From positions 372,001 through 436,000 of the forward strand of contig NZ_JBHUEM010000003.1 of assembly GCF_042680805.1 (NCBI RefSeq): 64,000 bases of DNA. The letters run 5' to 3'. Position 1 is the stretch's first letter; each line of letters starts with the position of its first letter. The notes under the pieces were generated by a model, which saw only the letters and a list, made by a program, of their open reading frames with translations, had not been told where the DNA came from and ran no database searches. The position numbers were made by a program, and so were the translations under genes. Source of the DNA: Bacillus_CJ salitolerans. GTDB taxonomy: Bacteria > Bacillota > Bacilli > Bacillales > SA4. Below are positions 41,891-49,111 of this stretch, piece after piece.

Positions 41891-41927
41891 AAAATAAACC
41901 GACAGCAATTGCTTGTCGGTTTATTTT
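41891..41927. terminator. Bidirectional terminator after the M23 gene
   Basis: AAATAAACCGACA and TGTCGGTTTATTT pair around a short loop, with A- and T-rich flanks. It overlaps the 3' end of the convergent DUF1885 gene. Confidence 0.8.
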
Positions 41928-42355
41928 CGTTTATAGTAATACATGACTCTTCCATTAAATAAATGAAGCTCTCCTTCAAGCTTTTTGGCTAGAAATTTAC
42001 AAAATTCATTTCCTTTTCCTTTATCACCATGAGTAGCTCCATCGGGTAAGACTACTTGGATATACTCTTGCTGCTTAAGGGTACCTTCCTCATCTTCTAT
42101 TTCCTCTGTTCCAACTCCGATAACAAGCAAATTGTATCCACGTTCCTCGGATTTTAAATAAAACCATTTATCCTTACCTTCAGGTTTTTCTTTTAACTCA
42201 TATGGAAACGCAGCATCCTTATATTCCCACTCTAATTGTGAACCAGTTTTAGAAGTAATCTCTTTGTAATAGTGAAATAATTCTTTAACATCATCTAATG
42301 AGATGGACTGTTTCGTTGATGCAGGTACTAATTTTATGTAAGAACTACTTGGCAA
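41921..42355 (-). CDS. DUF1885 family protein
   Basis: This 144-residue soluble protein matches the DUF1885 family of Bacillus across its length (SSYIKLVPASTKQSISLDDV, KEITSKTGSQLEWEY, VVLPDGATHGDKGKGNEFC, ELHLFNGRVMYYY). Structures exist for the family but no function is known to me. The start is TTG at 42355, preceded by TTAGGAGTGAAATT. It is a leftward single gene. Confidence 0.82.
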   Translation of the reverse strand: MPSSSYIKLVPASTKQSISLDDVKELFHYYKEITSKTGSQLEWEYKDAAFPYELKEKPEGKDKWFYLKSEERGYNLLVIGVGTEEIEDEEGTLKQQEYIQVVLPDGATHGDKGKGNEFCKFLAKKLEGELHLFNGRVMYYYKRK

Positions 42356-42599
42356 TGTAATTTCACTCCTAATAATGTCATTTTTTAATCTATAAAGAAT
42401 AAGTTTTATATAAATTACAACTACGTTTCCATTCTAGCATTGGATTGAAATGGTTGACAACCGATAATAGTAGCTTATCAAAGATTAAACATAACTTTTT
42501 GATTTTTATTTTCTAAGAATGGGCAAATAGGCGGATTGATGTTGACTTCGATTCCAATTATAATAAAATTCTGAATAATAAAAAAATGGGAGGGGTTTA

Positions 42600-42899
42600 A
42601 TGAATTATTTTGAACGCTTATATGATGAACAAGAGTACTCGAAAGTAAGATTCGTTGGATTTACTACAGATGAAATTCGATATGACTTTGGCTTAGTTTA
42701 TACGAATATGTTTTTTGGAAAACCACTTGTTATCTGCATGCAAACAGGAAGATCTACCCTCCTTGATCCTCAAGATATTAGTGACCTTGATCACCTACAA
42801 AGAGTTTTCAAAATACGTACCCTTAAAGAAGCTGAGGATTTAGCGGAGTTTTTTAAAGAGACTCTTCCTACCATTCCACTCGAAACACAATATGATTAG
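42600..42899 (+). CDS. DUF3055 family protein
   Basis: This 99-residue protein begins MNYFERLYDEQEYSKVRFVG and continues with a predicted alpha/beta fold (YDFGLVYTNMFFGKPLVICM, STLLDPQDISDLDHLQ). It resembles the DUF3055 family found in this region of Bacillus genomes. Function is unknown. The ATG has TGGGAGGGG upstream and a terminator starts at the stop codon. Confidence 0.72.
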   Translation: MNYFERLYDEQEYSKVRFVGFTTDEIRYDFGLVYTNMFFGKPLVICMQTGRSTLLDPQDISDLDHLQRVFKIRTLKEAEDLAEFFKETLPTIPLETQYD

Positions 42900-42930
42900 A
42901 AAAAGACGTTCATTTGAAAACGTCTTTTAT
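42899..42930 (+). terminator. Terminator of the DUF3055 gene
   Basis: AAAAGACGTT and AACGTCTTTT pair around an 8-base loop. Confidence 0.8.
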
Positions 42931-42992
42931 TTAACCATTTAAAAGTAACATTAATTAGGCTGTATCTATCAAATGTGTTATACAATTTATGA

Positions 42993-43052
42993 TTGACATC
43001 CTCATTATGACATATTATTATAAAATTAAAGAAGCTAATGATAACGCTTTCA
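42993..43052 (+). promoter_or_regulatory. SR1 promoter with CcpA cre site
   Basis: TTGACA (42993-42998) and TATTAT (43016-43021) are spaced by exactly 17 bp, a strong sigma-A promoter predicting a start near 43028. TGATAACGCTTTCA at 43039-43052 matches the cre consensus TGWAANCGNTNWCA at all but one position. Lying just after the predicted start, a bound CcpA would block transcription. Confidence 0.7.
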
Positions 43053-43075
43053 ATCATTAAGAGGAGATGAGAAAC

Positions 43076-43207
43076 ATGGGAATCATCATATGTCAGTCAT
43101 GCGATAAAACAATTGCACATTATGAAGAAGAAAAAGTAACGACACTTTATGCAAAATGCAATAGTTGTTCATGTAGCTCAAACAATCAAACCCAACATAA
43201 ATCATAA
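43076..43207 (+). CDS. sr1P: GapA-binding peptide SR1P
   Basis: This 43-residue peptide begins MGIIICQSCDKTIAHYEEEK and has a CNSCSCS segment, matching the SR1P family (MGTIVCQ-type start, two Cys pairs, HxExEKVTxLYxKC). In B. subtilis SR1P binds glyceraldehyde-3-phosphate dehydrogenase GapA and promotes RNase J1-related RNA decay. The gene has AAGAGGAGATGAG upstream and sits next to speA, exactly as expected. RNase J1 is encoded 14 kb away in this window. Confidence 0.85.
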   Translation: MGIIICQSCDKTIAHYEEEKVTTLYAKCNSCSCSSNNQTQHKS

Positions 43208-43216
43208 TAGATGTAT

Positions 43217-43256
43217 AAAAAGAAGCATGCAGAAGAAAGAACTGCATGCTTCTTTT
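43217..43256. terminator. Terminator shared by SR1 and speA
   Basis: AAAAGAAGCATGCAG and CTGCATGCTTCTTTT form a perfect 15-bp stem around a 9-base loop. It works in both directions. Confidence 0.9.
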
Positions 43257-43262
43257 ATGGCG

Positions 43263-44732
43263 TTATCTAATAGCTCTATGCTCTTTAATGACTCTTAAGT
43301 GTTTTAAATCAAAGTCCTCAGGACCTTGAACTGGTAAACCAGCGTCGATATTTTCGGTTATATAGTTTAAATTTTCGGCTGTAATAATTTCTCCTGGAAT
43401 AAAAATCGGTATTCCTGGTGGATAGACCATAATAAACTCTGCGATGATTCTACCAGCAGATTGCTCGAATGGGATGACTTCTGTTTCGGAATAGAATGCA
43501 TCTCTCGGTGTTACAGCTAATACAGGGATATCTGGGACGTGGACATTTACCATTTCGTTTTTTGCTTGGTGTCTAAATGTTTCAGAAAGCTCCTTCAAAG
43601 CAGTTACTAATAGCTCTGTTTCCTTCTCCGTGTCCCCAGGCGTGATAATACAAAGTATGTTATATAAATCAGACATTTCTACTTCGATATTATGCTTTTC
43701 CCGAAGCCATTTTTCTACATCAAATCCTGTTAGACCTAATTCTCTAACCATGATGGTTATTTTCGTTGGGTCGTAGTCATATGTTGCTTTAGTTCCGAGT
43801 ATCTCTTTGCCTACACAATATAAAAAGTCAATTTCATTAATCGCCTCACGAGTTTTGTCAGCCAGTCTCAAGGCTCGTTCAATTAAATCCTTTCCTTCTG
43901 TTGCTAAACGTCTTCTAGCAACATCTAGCGATGCCAATAGAAGATAAGAGGTAGAGGTAGTTGTTAGCATACTTATAATCGACTGGACCCGTTTAGGTGA
44001 CACGAGTCCTGTTTTTATATTGAGTATGGAGCTTTGTGTCATGGAACCGCCTAGTTTATGAACACTAGTTGCAGCCATATCAGCCCCAGCCTGCATAGCT
44101 GACAATGGTAATTCATCGTGAAAATGGATGTGAACACCATGTGCCTCGTCAACTAAAACAGGAACATCGTAGGAATGGGCAACCTCAACAATTTTACGTA
44201 AATCGGCTGCCACTCCAAAATAAGTAGGGTTGATGACTAATACACCTTTCGCATCAGGATGTTGCTCTAATGCTTTCTCGACAGCTTCAGGTGTAATCCC
44301 ATGTGAGATCCCTAAATTATTATCCAACACAGGGTGGATAAAGATAGGAGTAGCTCCTGAAAAGATAATGGCTGACATTACAGACTTATGCACATTTCTT
44401 GGAACGATAATTTTCTCCCCTGGACCACAAACAGCCATCACCATCGTCATAATTGCACCACTTGTTCCTTGGACAGAGAAAAATGTATAATCAGCACCAA
44501 ACGCTTTTGCAGCCAAATCCTGTGCTTCTTTGATCATACCCTTCGGATGGTGTAAATCATCAAGGGGCCCAATGTTGATTTGATCTATAGATAAAGCATT
44601 TAATCCAATAAAATCACGAAATTCAGGATCAATTCCAGTCCCTTTTTTATGACCAGGAATATGAAATTGGATTGGATTTTTCGTTACATGTTTTACTAAA
44701 CCTGTAAATAGCGGAGTTTCCTTTTGGTTCAA
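43263..44732 (-). CDS. speA: Arginine decarboxylase (aminotransferase-fold)
   Basis: This 489-residue PLP enzyme of the Orn/Lys/Arg decarboxylase family makes agmatine, the first step to spermidine. The cofactor Lys lies in ATSVHKLGG, with FSVQGTSGAIMTMVMAV and VDEAHGVHIHFHDELPLS upstream and the C-terminal domain PPGIPIFIPGEII. Sequence and neighbours match B. subtilis SpeA. The TTG at 44732 is chosen because AGAGGTG lies 6 bases upstream and the product then starts MNQKETPLFTGL like the B. subtilis protein; an in-frame GTG at 44741 is inside that site. Confidence 0.93.
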   Translation of the reverse strand: MNQKETPLFTGLVKHVTKNPIQFHIPGHKKGTGIDPEFRDFIGLNALSIDQINIGPLDDLHHPKGMIKEAQDLAAKAFGADYTFFSVQGTSGAIMTMVMAVCGPGEKIIVPRNVHKSVMSAIIFSGATPIFIHPVLDNNLGISHGITPEAVEKALEQHPDAKGVLVINPTYFGVAADLRKIVEVAHSYDVPVLVDEAHGVHIHFHDELPLSAMQAGADMAATSVHKLGGSMTQSSILNIKTGLVSPKRVQSIISMLTTTSTSYLLLASLDVARRRLATEGKDLIERALRLADKTREAINEIDFLYCVGKEILGTKATYDYDPTKITIMVRELGLTGFDVEKWLREKHNIEVEMSDLYNILCIITPGDTEKETELLVTALKELSETFRHQAKNEMVNVHVPDIPVLAVTPRDAFYSETEVIPFEQSAGRIIAEFIMVYPPGIPIFIPGEIITAENLNYITENIDAGLPVQGPEDFDLKHLRVIKEHRAIR

Positions 44733-45024
44733 TACATACACCTCTTTACTTCATTCTAAAAATAAACAAAAGTGATTATAGCACTAAACCATCTGTTTGC
44801 ATAGAAAAAGATGGAATAATTCAGAGAATACTACTGTCACTATATACCTTCTCCTAAGTTGGTTCTTATAAACGTATTAATAGAAAACTTGGCTTGAGAA
44901 AGACCGATGGACTATGGGGTCAAACACAGTTTTTTCATGCGACTAGATTTGCCTTTAGCTGAGAACAGGAAGGAATTTTTCATCTCAATAGAGAAGCATT
45001 AATAAATAAGGAGTGATGCAATAC

Positions 45025-45981
45025 ATGAAATGGGATACGAAGGTTTCAAACTTATTAAATATTGAATATCCAATTATACAGGGCGGCTTAGCATATTTAG
45101 CATATGCAGACTTGGCTGCAGCTGTTTCAAATGCAGGTGGACTAGGACAAATTACAGCGATGTCATTAGATAGCCCCGAGGCGCTTCGGGAAGAGATAAG
45201 AAAAGTTCGGTTAAAAACGAATAAGCCTTTTGGCGTCAATTATGCAATTGGACAGCATGGTAGACCCTTTGAGCACATGCTCCAAGTTGCAATAGATGAA
45301 AAGGTTCCCGTTATTTCAATGACAGGAGGGAATCCTGCGCCAGTATTTAAACTTCTTGAGGGAGTGGATACGAAAAAATTAGTTCTAGTTGCTGCAAGGA
45401 GACAAGCTGAAAAGGCAGAGGAACTTGGTGCGGATGCTGTAATGGTTGTGGGACAAGAGGGGGGTGGACATTTAGGTAAATTAGATATTGGAACAATGGT
45501 CCTCGTTCCTCAAGTTGTAGACGCTGTAAAGATACCAGTCATTGCTTCGGGAGGAATAGGAGATGGGAGAGGCTTGATGGCAGCCCTAAGTCTTGGGGCA
45601 GAGGGCATCGAGATGGGTACTAGGTTCATAGCGACAAAGGAATGTATTCATGCAAGTGATGTTTATAAACAACGATTAGTGGAAGGTACTGAAAATGACA
45701 CAACGGTTATAAAGCGAAGCCTAGGCGCTCCCGCAAGAGCTATCACTAATAAATGGACAGATAAAATCTTAGAAATAGAGGCCAAACATGGGAATTATGA
45801 TTCACTAAAGGACTATATTAGTGGTGAAGCAAATAAACGATACATATATGAGGGACAACGAGAAGAAGGCTTTGCATGGGCTGGACAAGTAATGGGAAGA
45901 ATCAAGGATATCCCAACGGTTCAAGAGCTAATCACAAGAATGATCCGAGAGGCTGAGGAAATTAGGCGTTCTTGGTGCTAA
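45025..45981 (+). CDS. Nitronate monooxygenase-like flavoprotein
   Basis: This 318-residue TIM-barrel FMN protein is of the nitronate monooxygenase/2-nitropropane dioxygenase family (related to enoyl-ACP reductase FabK). It has IIQGGLAYLAYADLAAAVSN at the start, the flavin phosphate-binding GQEGGGHLG, and ASGGIGDGRGLMAALSLGAE with GTRF. It may detoxify nitronates or have a reductase role; the sequence does not decide. The start is the ATG at 45025 after AAGGAGTGAT; an ATG at 45016 is too close to that site. yktA follows 12 bp later. Confidence 0.82.
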   Translation: MKWDTKVSNLLNIEYPIIQGGLAYLAYADLAAAVSNAGGLGQITAMSLDSPEALREEIRKVRLKTNKPFGVNYAIGQHGRPFEHMLQVAIDEKVPVISMTGGNPAPVFKLLEGVDTKKLVLVAARRQAEKAEELGADAVMVVGQEGGGHLGKLDIGTMVLVPQVVDAVKIPVIASGGIGDGRGLMAALSLGAEGIEMGTRFIATKECIHASDVYKQRLVEGTENDTTVIKRSLGAPARAITNKWTDKILEIEAKHGNYDSLKDYISGEANKRYIYEGQREEGFAWAGQVMGRIKDIPTVQELITRMIREAEEIRRSWC

Positions 45982-45993
45982 GGAGGATAATAT

Positions 45994-46263
45994 ATGTCAT
46001 ATCAATATCCAATATCAGTTGATTGGTCAACAGAGGAAATTGTAGATGTTGTTCAATTTTTTTCTAGTATTGAAAAAGCATATGAAAAAGGAATTGATCG
46101 GGAGGAGCTTTTGCTATCCTATAAGAAATTTAAACAAATCGTTCCAAGCAAGTCTGAAGAAAAAAAACTGTGTAATGAGTTTGAAGAAGATAGTAAGTAT
46201 TCACCATATCTTACAATCAAAAAAGCGAGAGAGCTGGAGAATGTCCGAGTAATTAAAATGTAA
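45994..46263 (+). CDS. yktA: UPF0223 family protein YktA
   Basis: This 89-residue soluble protein matches UPF0223/YktA (SYQYPISVDWSTEEIVDVVQ start, FEEDSKYSPYLTIKKAREL end). Function is unknown. It starts 12 bp after the nitronate monooxygenase-like gene with AAGGAGGATAA as ribosome site, so they are probably cotranscribed, and it ends in a terminator shared with the convergent yktB. Confidence 0.9.
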   Translation: MSYQYPISVDWSTEEIVDVVQFFSSIEKAYEKGIDREELLLSYKKFKQIVPSKSEEKKLCNEFEEDSKYSPYLTIKKARELENVRVIKM

Positions 46264-46298
46264 AAAAACCCGCATCAGTTTTTGAAGCGGGTTTTTAT
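46262..46298. terminator. Bidirectional terminator between yktA and yktB
   Basis: AAAAAACCCGC and GCGGGTTTTT pair around a 15-base loop. Confidence 0.82.
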
Positions 46299-46299
46299 T

Positions 46300-46929
46300 C
46301 TATTCTTGATATGAAAGCTTATATAGTGGTAACAGCTTTTCGTATGTTTCCCTAGCAAATTGAATAAGTGCTTCTCCATTCTGGACAATGTCGTGATGAG
46401 GGGAAAGATGACGTCCTACAAGAAGCTCTGCCTTTTTTACATCATGAAAACGCTGCAAAGAATCGGCTAAACCGTGTTTGCCTAATGTGTTGATAGTCGT
46501 TGCGTCTTTTTTAGTATGGTCAAGTGATATGACATAATCTTTCGGTATAAGTTTGGAAACTTGATTTTGATGATGGAGAAAGTTACTTGCAATTGCTTGT
46601 TTATTTGGTAATTCATAGATAAAGGCTAGCCAAATGAACAAGTGATCATCAAATAATCCTAGTTGAAAATGAGGGTGCTGTTTATATCCTCGTTTATTAT
46701 CACAAATAGCTAACCACGTATCCTTAGGTGGGTTCACTGTTCTCCTAGCGTGTTTTGCTATATGTAGAAACATCTCTTTTCCAGTTAAAACAGATAAATC
46801 TGTAGCTAATATGTCCCCAATCTCTTGAAACTTTGGACGAATACGCTCGGCAATTGCTGTCATTCTCTCATCTAAACCTTCAATCTTAAATGTTTCAAAA
46901 TCTAATGAAGTAAAACCTTTAACACTCAT
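46300..46929 (-). CDS. yktB: UPF0637 family protein YktB
   Basis: This 209-residue soluble protein matches UPF0637/YktB, with the conserved middle AKHARRTVNPPKDTWLAICD and KRGYKQHPHFQLGLF. The structure of the family is known but not its role. The start ATG has GGGAAGGGTTTC upstream. The gene runs leftward, convergent with yktA, the same arrangement as in B. subtilis. Confidence 0.9.
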   Translation of the reverse strand: MSVKGFTSLDFETFKIEGLDERMTAIAERIRPKFQEIGDILATDLSVLTGKEMFLHIAKHARRTVNPPKDTWLAICDNKRGYKQHPHFQLGLFDDHLFIWLAFIYELPNKQAIASNFLHHQNQVSKLIPKDYVISLDHTKKDATTINTLGKHGLADSLQRFHDVKKAELLVGRHLSPHHDIVQNGEALIQFARETYEKLLPLYKLSYQE

Positions 46930-47167
46930 GAAACCCTTCCCTTCTCAAAAAATACAGGCTTTACTTATAATAGCATAGGCGGTTCTATATCAAAAAAAAT
47001 CTGTTTTTTTGACAATAATTGTGGGTAAACGCACATTTTTGTTGCATAGCACAAGACCCCTTCATAATATATATTAAAATAAAATATCTGAAAATTTGGG
47101 TAAATTGTCAAGTGGCTAAGAAATAAGTTATTGAAAGGTCATCAAAATGGAAAGGGGTGCATTGTTC

Positions 47168-47356
47168 ATGAAACAATTGGTAAACACAAATAAAAGGACG
47201 GATGTAGAAAAACGTATTCCAGTTTTACGTTTGGAAGTAGATTATGAATTAGCAACCCTTTATGAAGCGTTAATGAGTAAAGACGATCAAGCAATTCGTG
47301 AATGCAAGCGGAAATTGGAAAAACTTCGTTCAGAACTCATGAAGTTAGAAGCTTAA
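47168..47356 (+). CDS. ykzI: Small helical protein, YkzI-like
   Basis: This 62-residue, charged, helical protein (EKRIPVLRLEVDYELATLYE, then ECKRKLEKLRSELMKLEA) is predicted to form a coiled-coil hairpin. It lies between yktB and yktC like B. subtilis ykzI, and has about the same length, so orthology is inferred mainly from position. The ATG at 47168 follows AAAGGGGTGC; a longer in-frame reading from 47147 would include that site. Function unknown. Confidence 0.65.
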   Translation: MKQLVNTNKRTDVEKRIPVLRLEVDYELATLYEALMSKDDQAIRECKRKLEKLRSELMKLEA

Positions 47357-47496
47357 AACAAAATAAAGAAAACCGGACCTTGTTAAAGGGGTTCGATTTT
47401 TTTGCGCATAATCGAATTAAAATCCGGAAAACTTGATTTTAACAGCTTCATTCCATTAATCTAATGATAGCAGTCAAGACAAAGGAGAGAGCATAA

Positions 47497-48303
47497 ATGA
47501 TTGGGAAATCAGATTGGTCAATGATTGATACATATGCAAAATCTTGGATTAAAGAGGCTGGATCTAGAATTCGGGATTCATTTAATAAGAAGCTACTAAT
47601 AAAAACAAAATCGAATAAAGATGACTTAGTGACAAATATGGACCATGAGACGGAACAGTTTTTAATATCAAAAATAACCGAAACATTCCCAAATCATCAA
47701 ATTTTAGGAGAAGAGGGTTTTGGTGATGAAGTAAAGGCTCTTGATGGAGTTGTTTGGATCATTGACCCTATTGATGGAACCATGAATTTTGTTCATCAAC
47801 AACGCAACTTTGCCATCTCAATTGGTATATATGAAGATGGAGTAGGGCAAATAGGATTAATCTATGATGTGGTAAATGACGAACTGTATCATGCGAAAAA
47901 GGGGCAAGGTGCTTTTTTTAATGATACAGCACTTCCTGCTTTATCTGATGTTTCAGTAGATGAGGCGGTAATTGGAATAAATGCTACATGGGTTCTAGAG
48001 AACAAGAGAATCGACTCCTCCGTGTTAACTCCACTCGTTAAACAGGTAAGAGGAACAAGGTCATACGGTTCAGCTGCATTAGAGATGGCTTATGTAGCAG
48101 CAGGAAGATTAGATGCTTACATCACGATGAGGCTTGCACCTTGGGATTTTGCAGCAGGGATGATCCTTATTGCAGAAGTAGGTGGGGTTGTTACGAACAT
48201 TAAAGGACAACCTGTCGGCCTACTAAATGAAAGTTCTGTCTTCGCATCCAATGGTAACTTACATAAGGAAGTTATGAAAAACTATATAGAAGGATTTATT
48301 TAA
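47497..48303 (+). CDS. yktC: Inositol monophosphatase family protein
   Basis: This 268-residue metal-dependent phosphatase is of the IMPase/SuhB family. The metal motif WIIDPIDGTMNFVH is near residue 90, the upstream Glu in LGEEGFG, and the C-terminal motif APWDFAAGMILIAEVGG. B. subtilis YktC is an inositol-1-phosphatase. The ATG follows AAAGGAGAGAG. Its stop overlaps the start of the downstream acetyltransferase gene by one base (TAATG), so they are translationally coupled. Confidence 0.92.
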   Translation: MIGKSDWSMIDTYAKSWIKEAGSRIRDSFNKKLLIKTKSNKDDLVTNMDHETEQFLISKITETFPNHQILGEEGFGDEVKALDGVVWIIDPIDGTMNFVHQQRNFAISIGIYEDGVGQIGLIYDVVNDELYHAKKGQGAFFNDTALPALSDVSVDEAVIGINATWVLENKRIDSSVLTPLVKQVRGTRSYGSAALEMAYVAAGRLDAYITMRLAPWDFAAGMILIAEVGGVVTNIKGQPVGLLNESSVFASNGNLHKEVMKNYIEGFI

Positions 48304-48773
48304 TGGATTTAACCTTTCGTCCCATTCAAGATGGGGATGTACCCTTCATTCGTAGACTCATAAAGGATAGTCCAGAGTGGTTGAAAGAAGAAGGAGAGAG
48401 CCTTGATGTTTATGGAATTTTTAATCAGTACAAGTACTTGCAAGGACAGTGGTTAGTTTGGAAGGAAAATAACAGTTTGGTTGGTATCTCTTTTTTAGTT
48501 GAAAGTGCACCTTCTAATAATCGGCCGTGGATAGGTACAATCATCGTGAGAAAGGATAAACGAAGACATGGCATGGGTAGTAGTATAATCGCTAAACTTC
48601 TAGCAATGCTAAAACAAGACGGTCATAAAATAGCGTATGCTGCTGTACCGATCGAGAACAGCTCCTGGATAAATTTTTTAACTATTTGCGGATTTGAACA
48701 ATATAAAATTGAAAAAAATGAGGATAATAAAATATATCTACTGTTTGTTTGTCCATTAGAAAGTAAAGAGTAA
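48303..48773 (+). CDS. GNAT-family N-acetyltransferase
   Basis: This 156-residue protein has the GNAT fold. The acetyl-CoA-binding motif A is visible as IGTIIVRKDKRRHGMGSSII (about residues 78-97), followed by a typical motif B (SSWINFLTICGFEQYKIE). The substrate is unknown. It overlaps yktC by one base, so the pair is coupled; a link between the acetyl acceptor and inositol phosphate metabolism is only a guess. It ends in a terminator shared with ylaF. Confidence 0.82.
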   Translation: MDLTFRPIQDGDVPFIRRLIKDSPEWLKEEGESLDVYGIFNQYKYLQGQWLVWKENNSLVGISFLVESAPSNNRPWIGTIIVRKDKRRHGMGSSIIAKLLAMLKQDGHKIAYAAVPIENSSWINFLTICGFEQYKIEKNEDNKIYLLFVCPLESKE

Positions 48774-48793
48774 GGGTAGACCTTACTCTTTTT
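48766..48793. terminator. Bidirectional terminator between the GNAT gene and ylaF
   Basis: AAAGAGTAAGG and CCTTACTCTTT form a stem with a 5-base loop plus T-run. Both stop codons are in the stem. Confidence 0.88.
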
Positions 48794-48962
48794 TACGTAG
48801 CTTACCTTTATAAGCAAAGCCGATCCCCATGATAAGGATAACACCTATTATGGATCCTATAATACCAAGTATACTTCCCTCGCCGATAGCCACACCGATT
48901 AACATCATAAAAATAGCAGTCGTAATGGCGAGAATTAAAAAAATTACATTTTGTCTTTGCAT
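48783..48962 (-). CDS. ylaF: Small membrane protein YlaF (DUF5325-type)
   Basis: A 59-residue minus-strand gene encodes MQRQNVIFLILAITTAIFMM, then LIGVAIGEGSILGIIGSIIG, then a basic tail FAYKGKLRKKE: two membrane helices joined by a Gly-rich turn with a cytosolic positive end. This fits YlaF, which lies next to typA in B. subtilis. The ATG at 48962 follows AAAAGGGGGTTTGAC. The gene is divergent from typA. Function unknown. Confidence 0.75.
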   Translation of the reverse strand: MQRQNVIFLILAITTAIFMMLIGVAIGEGSILGIIGSIIGVILIMGIGFAYKGKLRKKE

Positions 48963-49111
48963 AATGTCAAACCCCCTTTTCTTAGTTTACAAAAGTTTAA
49001 TGGAAATGAAAATGAATTCCTTCACGACGATCTATTTGTTGTGTTATAATAGCAAGGTTGTAAAAGAACAGTTTTTACTAATTACCTTATATAGAAGTAG
49101 GAGATGAGATC

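Larger units (their letters stand above)
43028..43256 (+). ncRNA. sr1: Dual-function small RNA SR1
   Basis: The transcript runs from the predicted start near 43028 to the intrinsic terminator at 43217-43256, about 230 bases, similar to the roughly 205-base SR1 of B. subtilis found in the same place next to speA. It encodes the SR1P peptide. In B. subtilis SR1 also pairs with ahrC mRNA and is repressed by sugar through CcpN and, weakly, CcpA. Identification rests on SR1P, synteny, promoter and terminator; the antisense region has not been checked by alignment. Confidence 0.7.

Noticed and set aside
47369..47403. Intrinsic terminator after ykzI
   Set aside because: A T-run is present after GGGGTTCGA but the arms pair poorly, so I did not list it as a feature.
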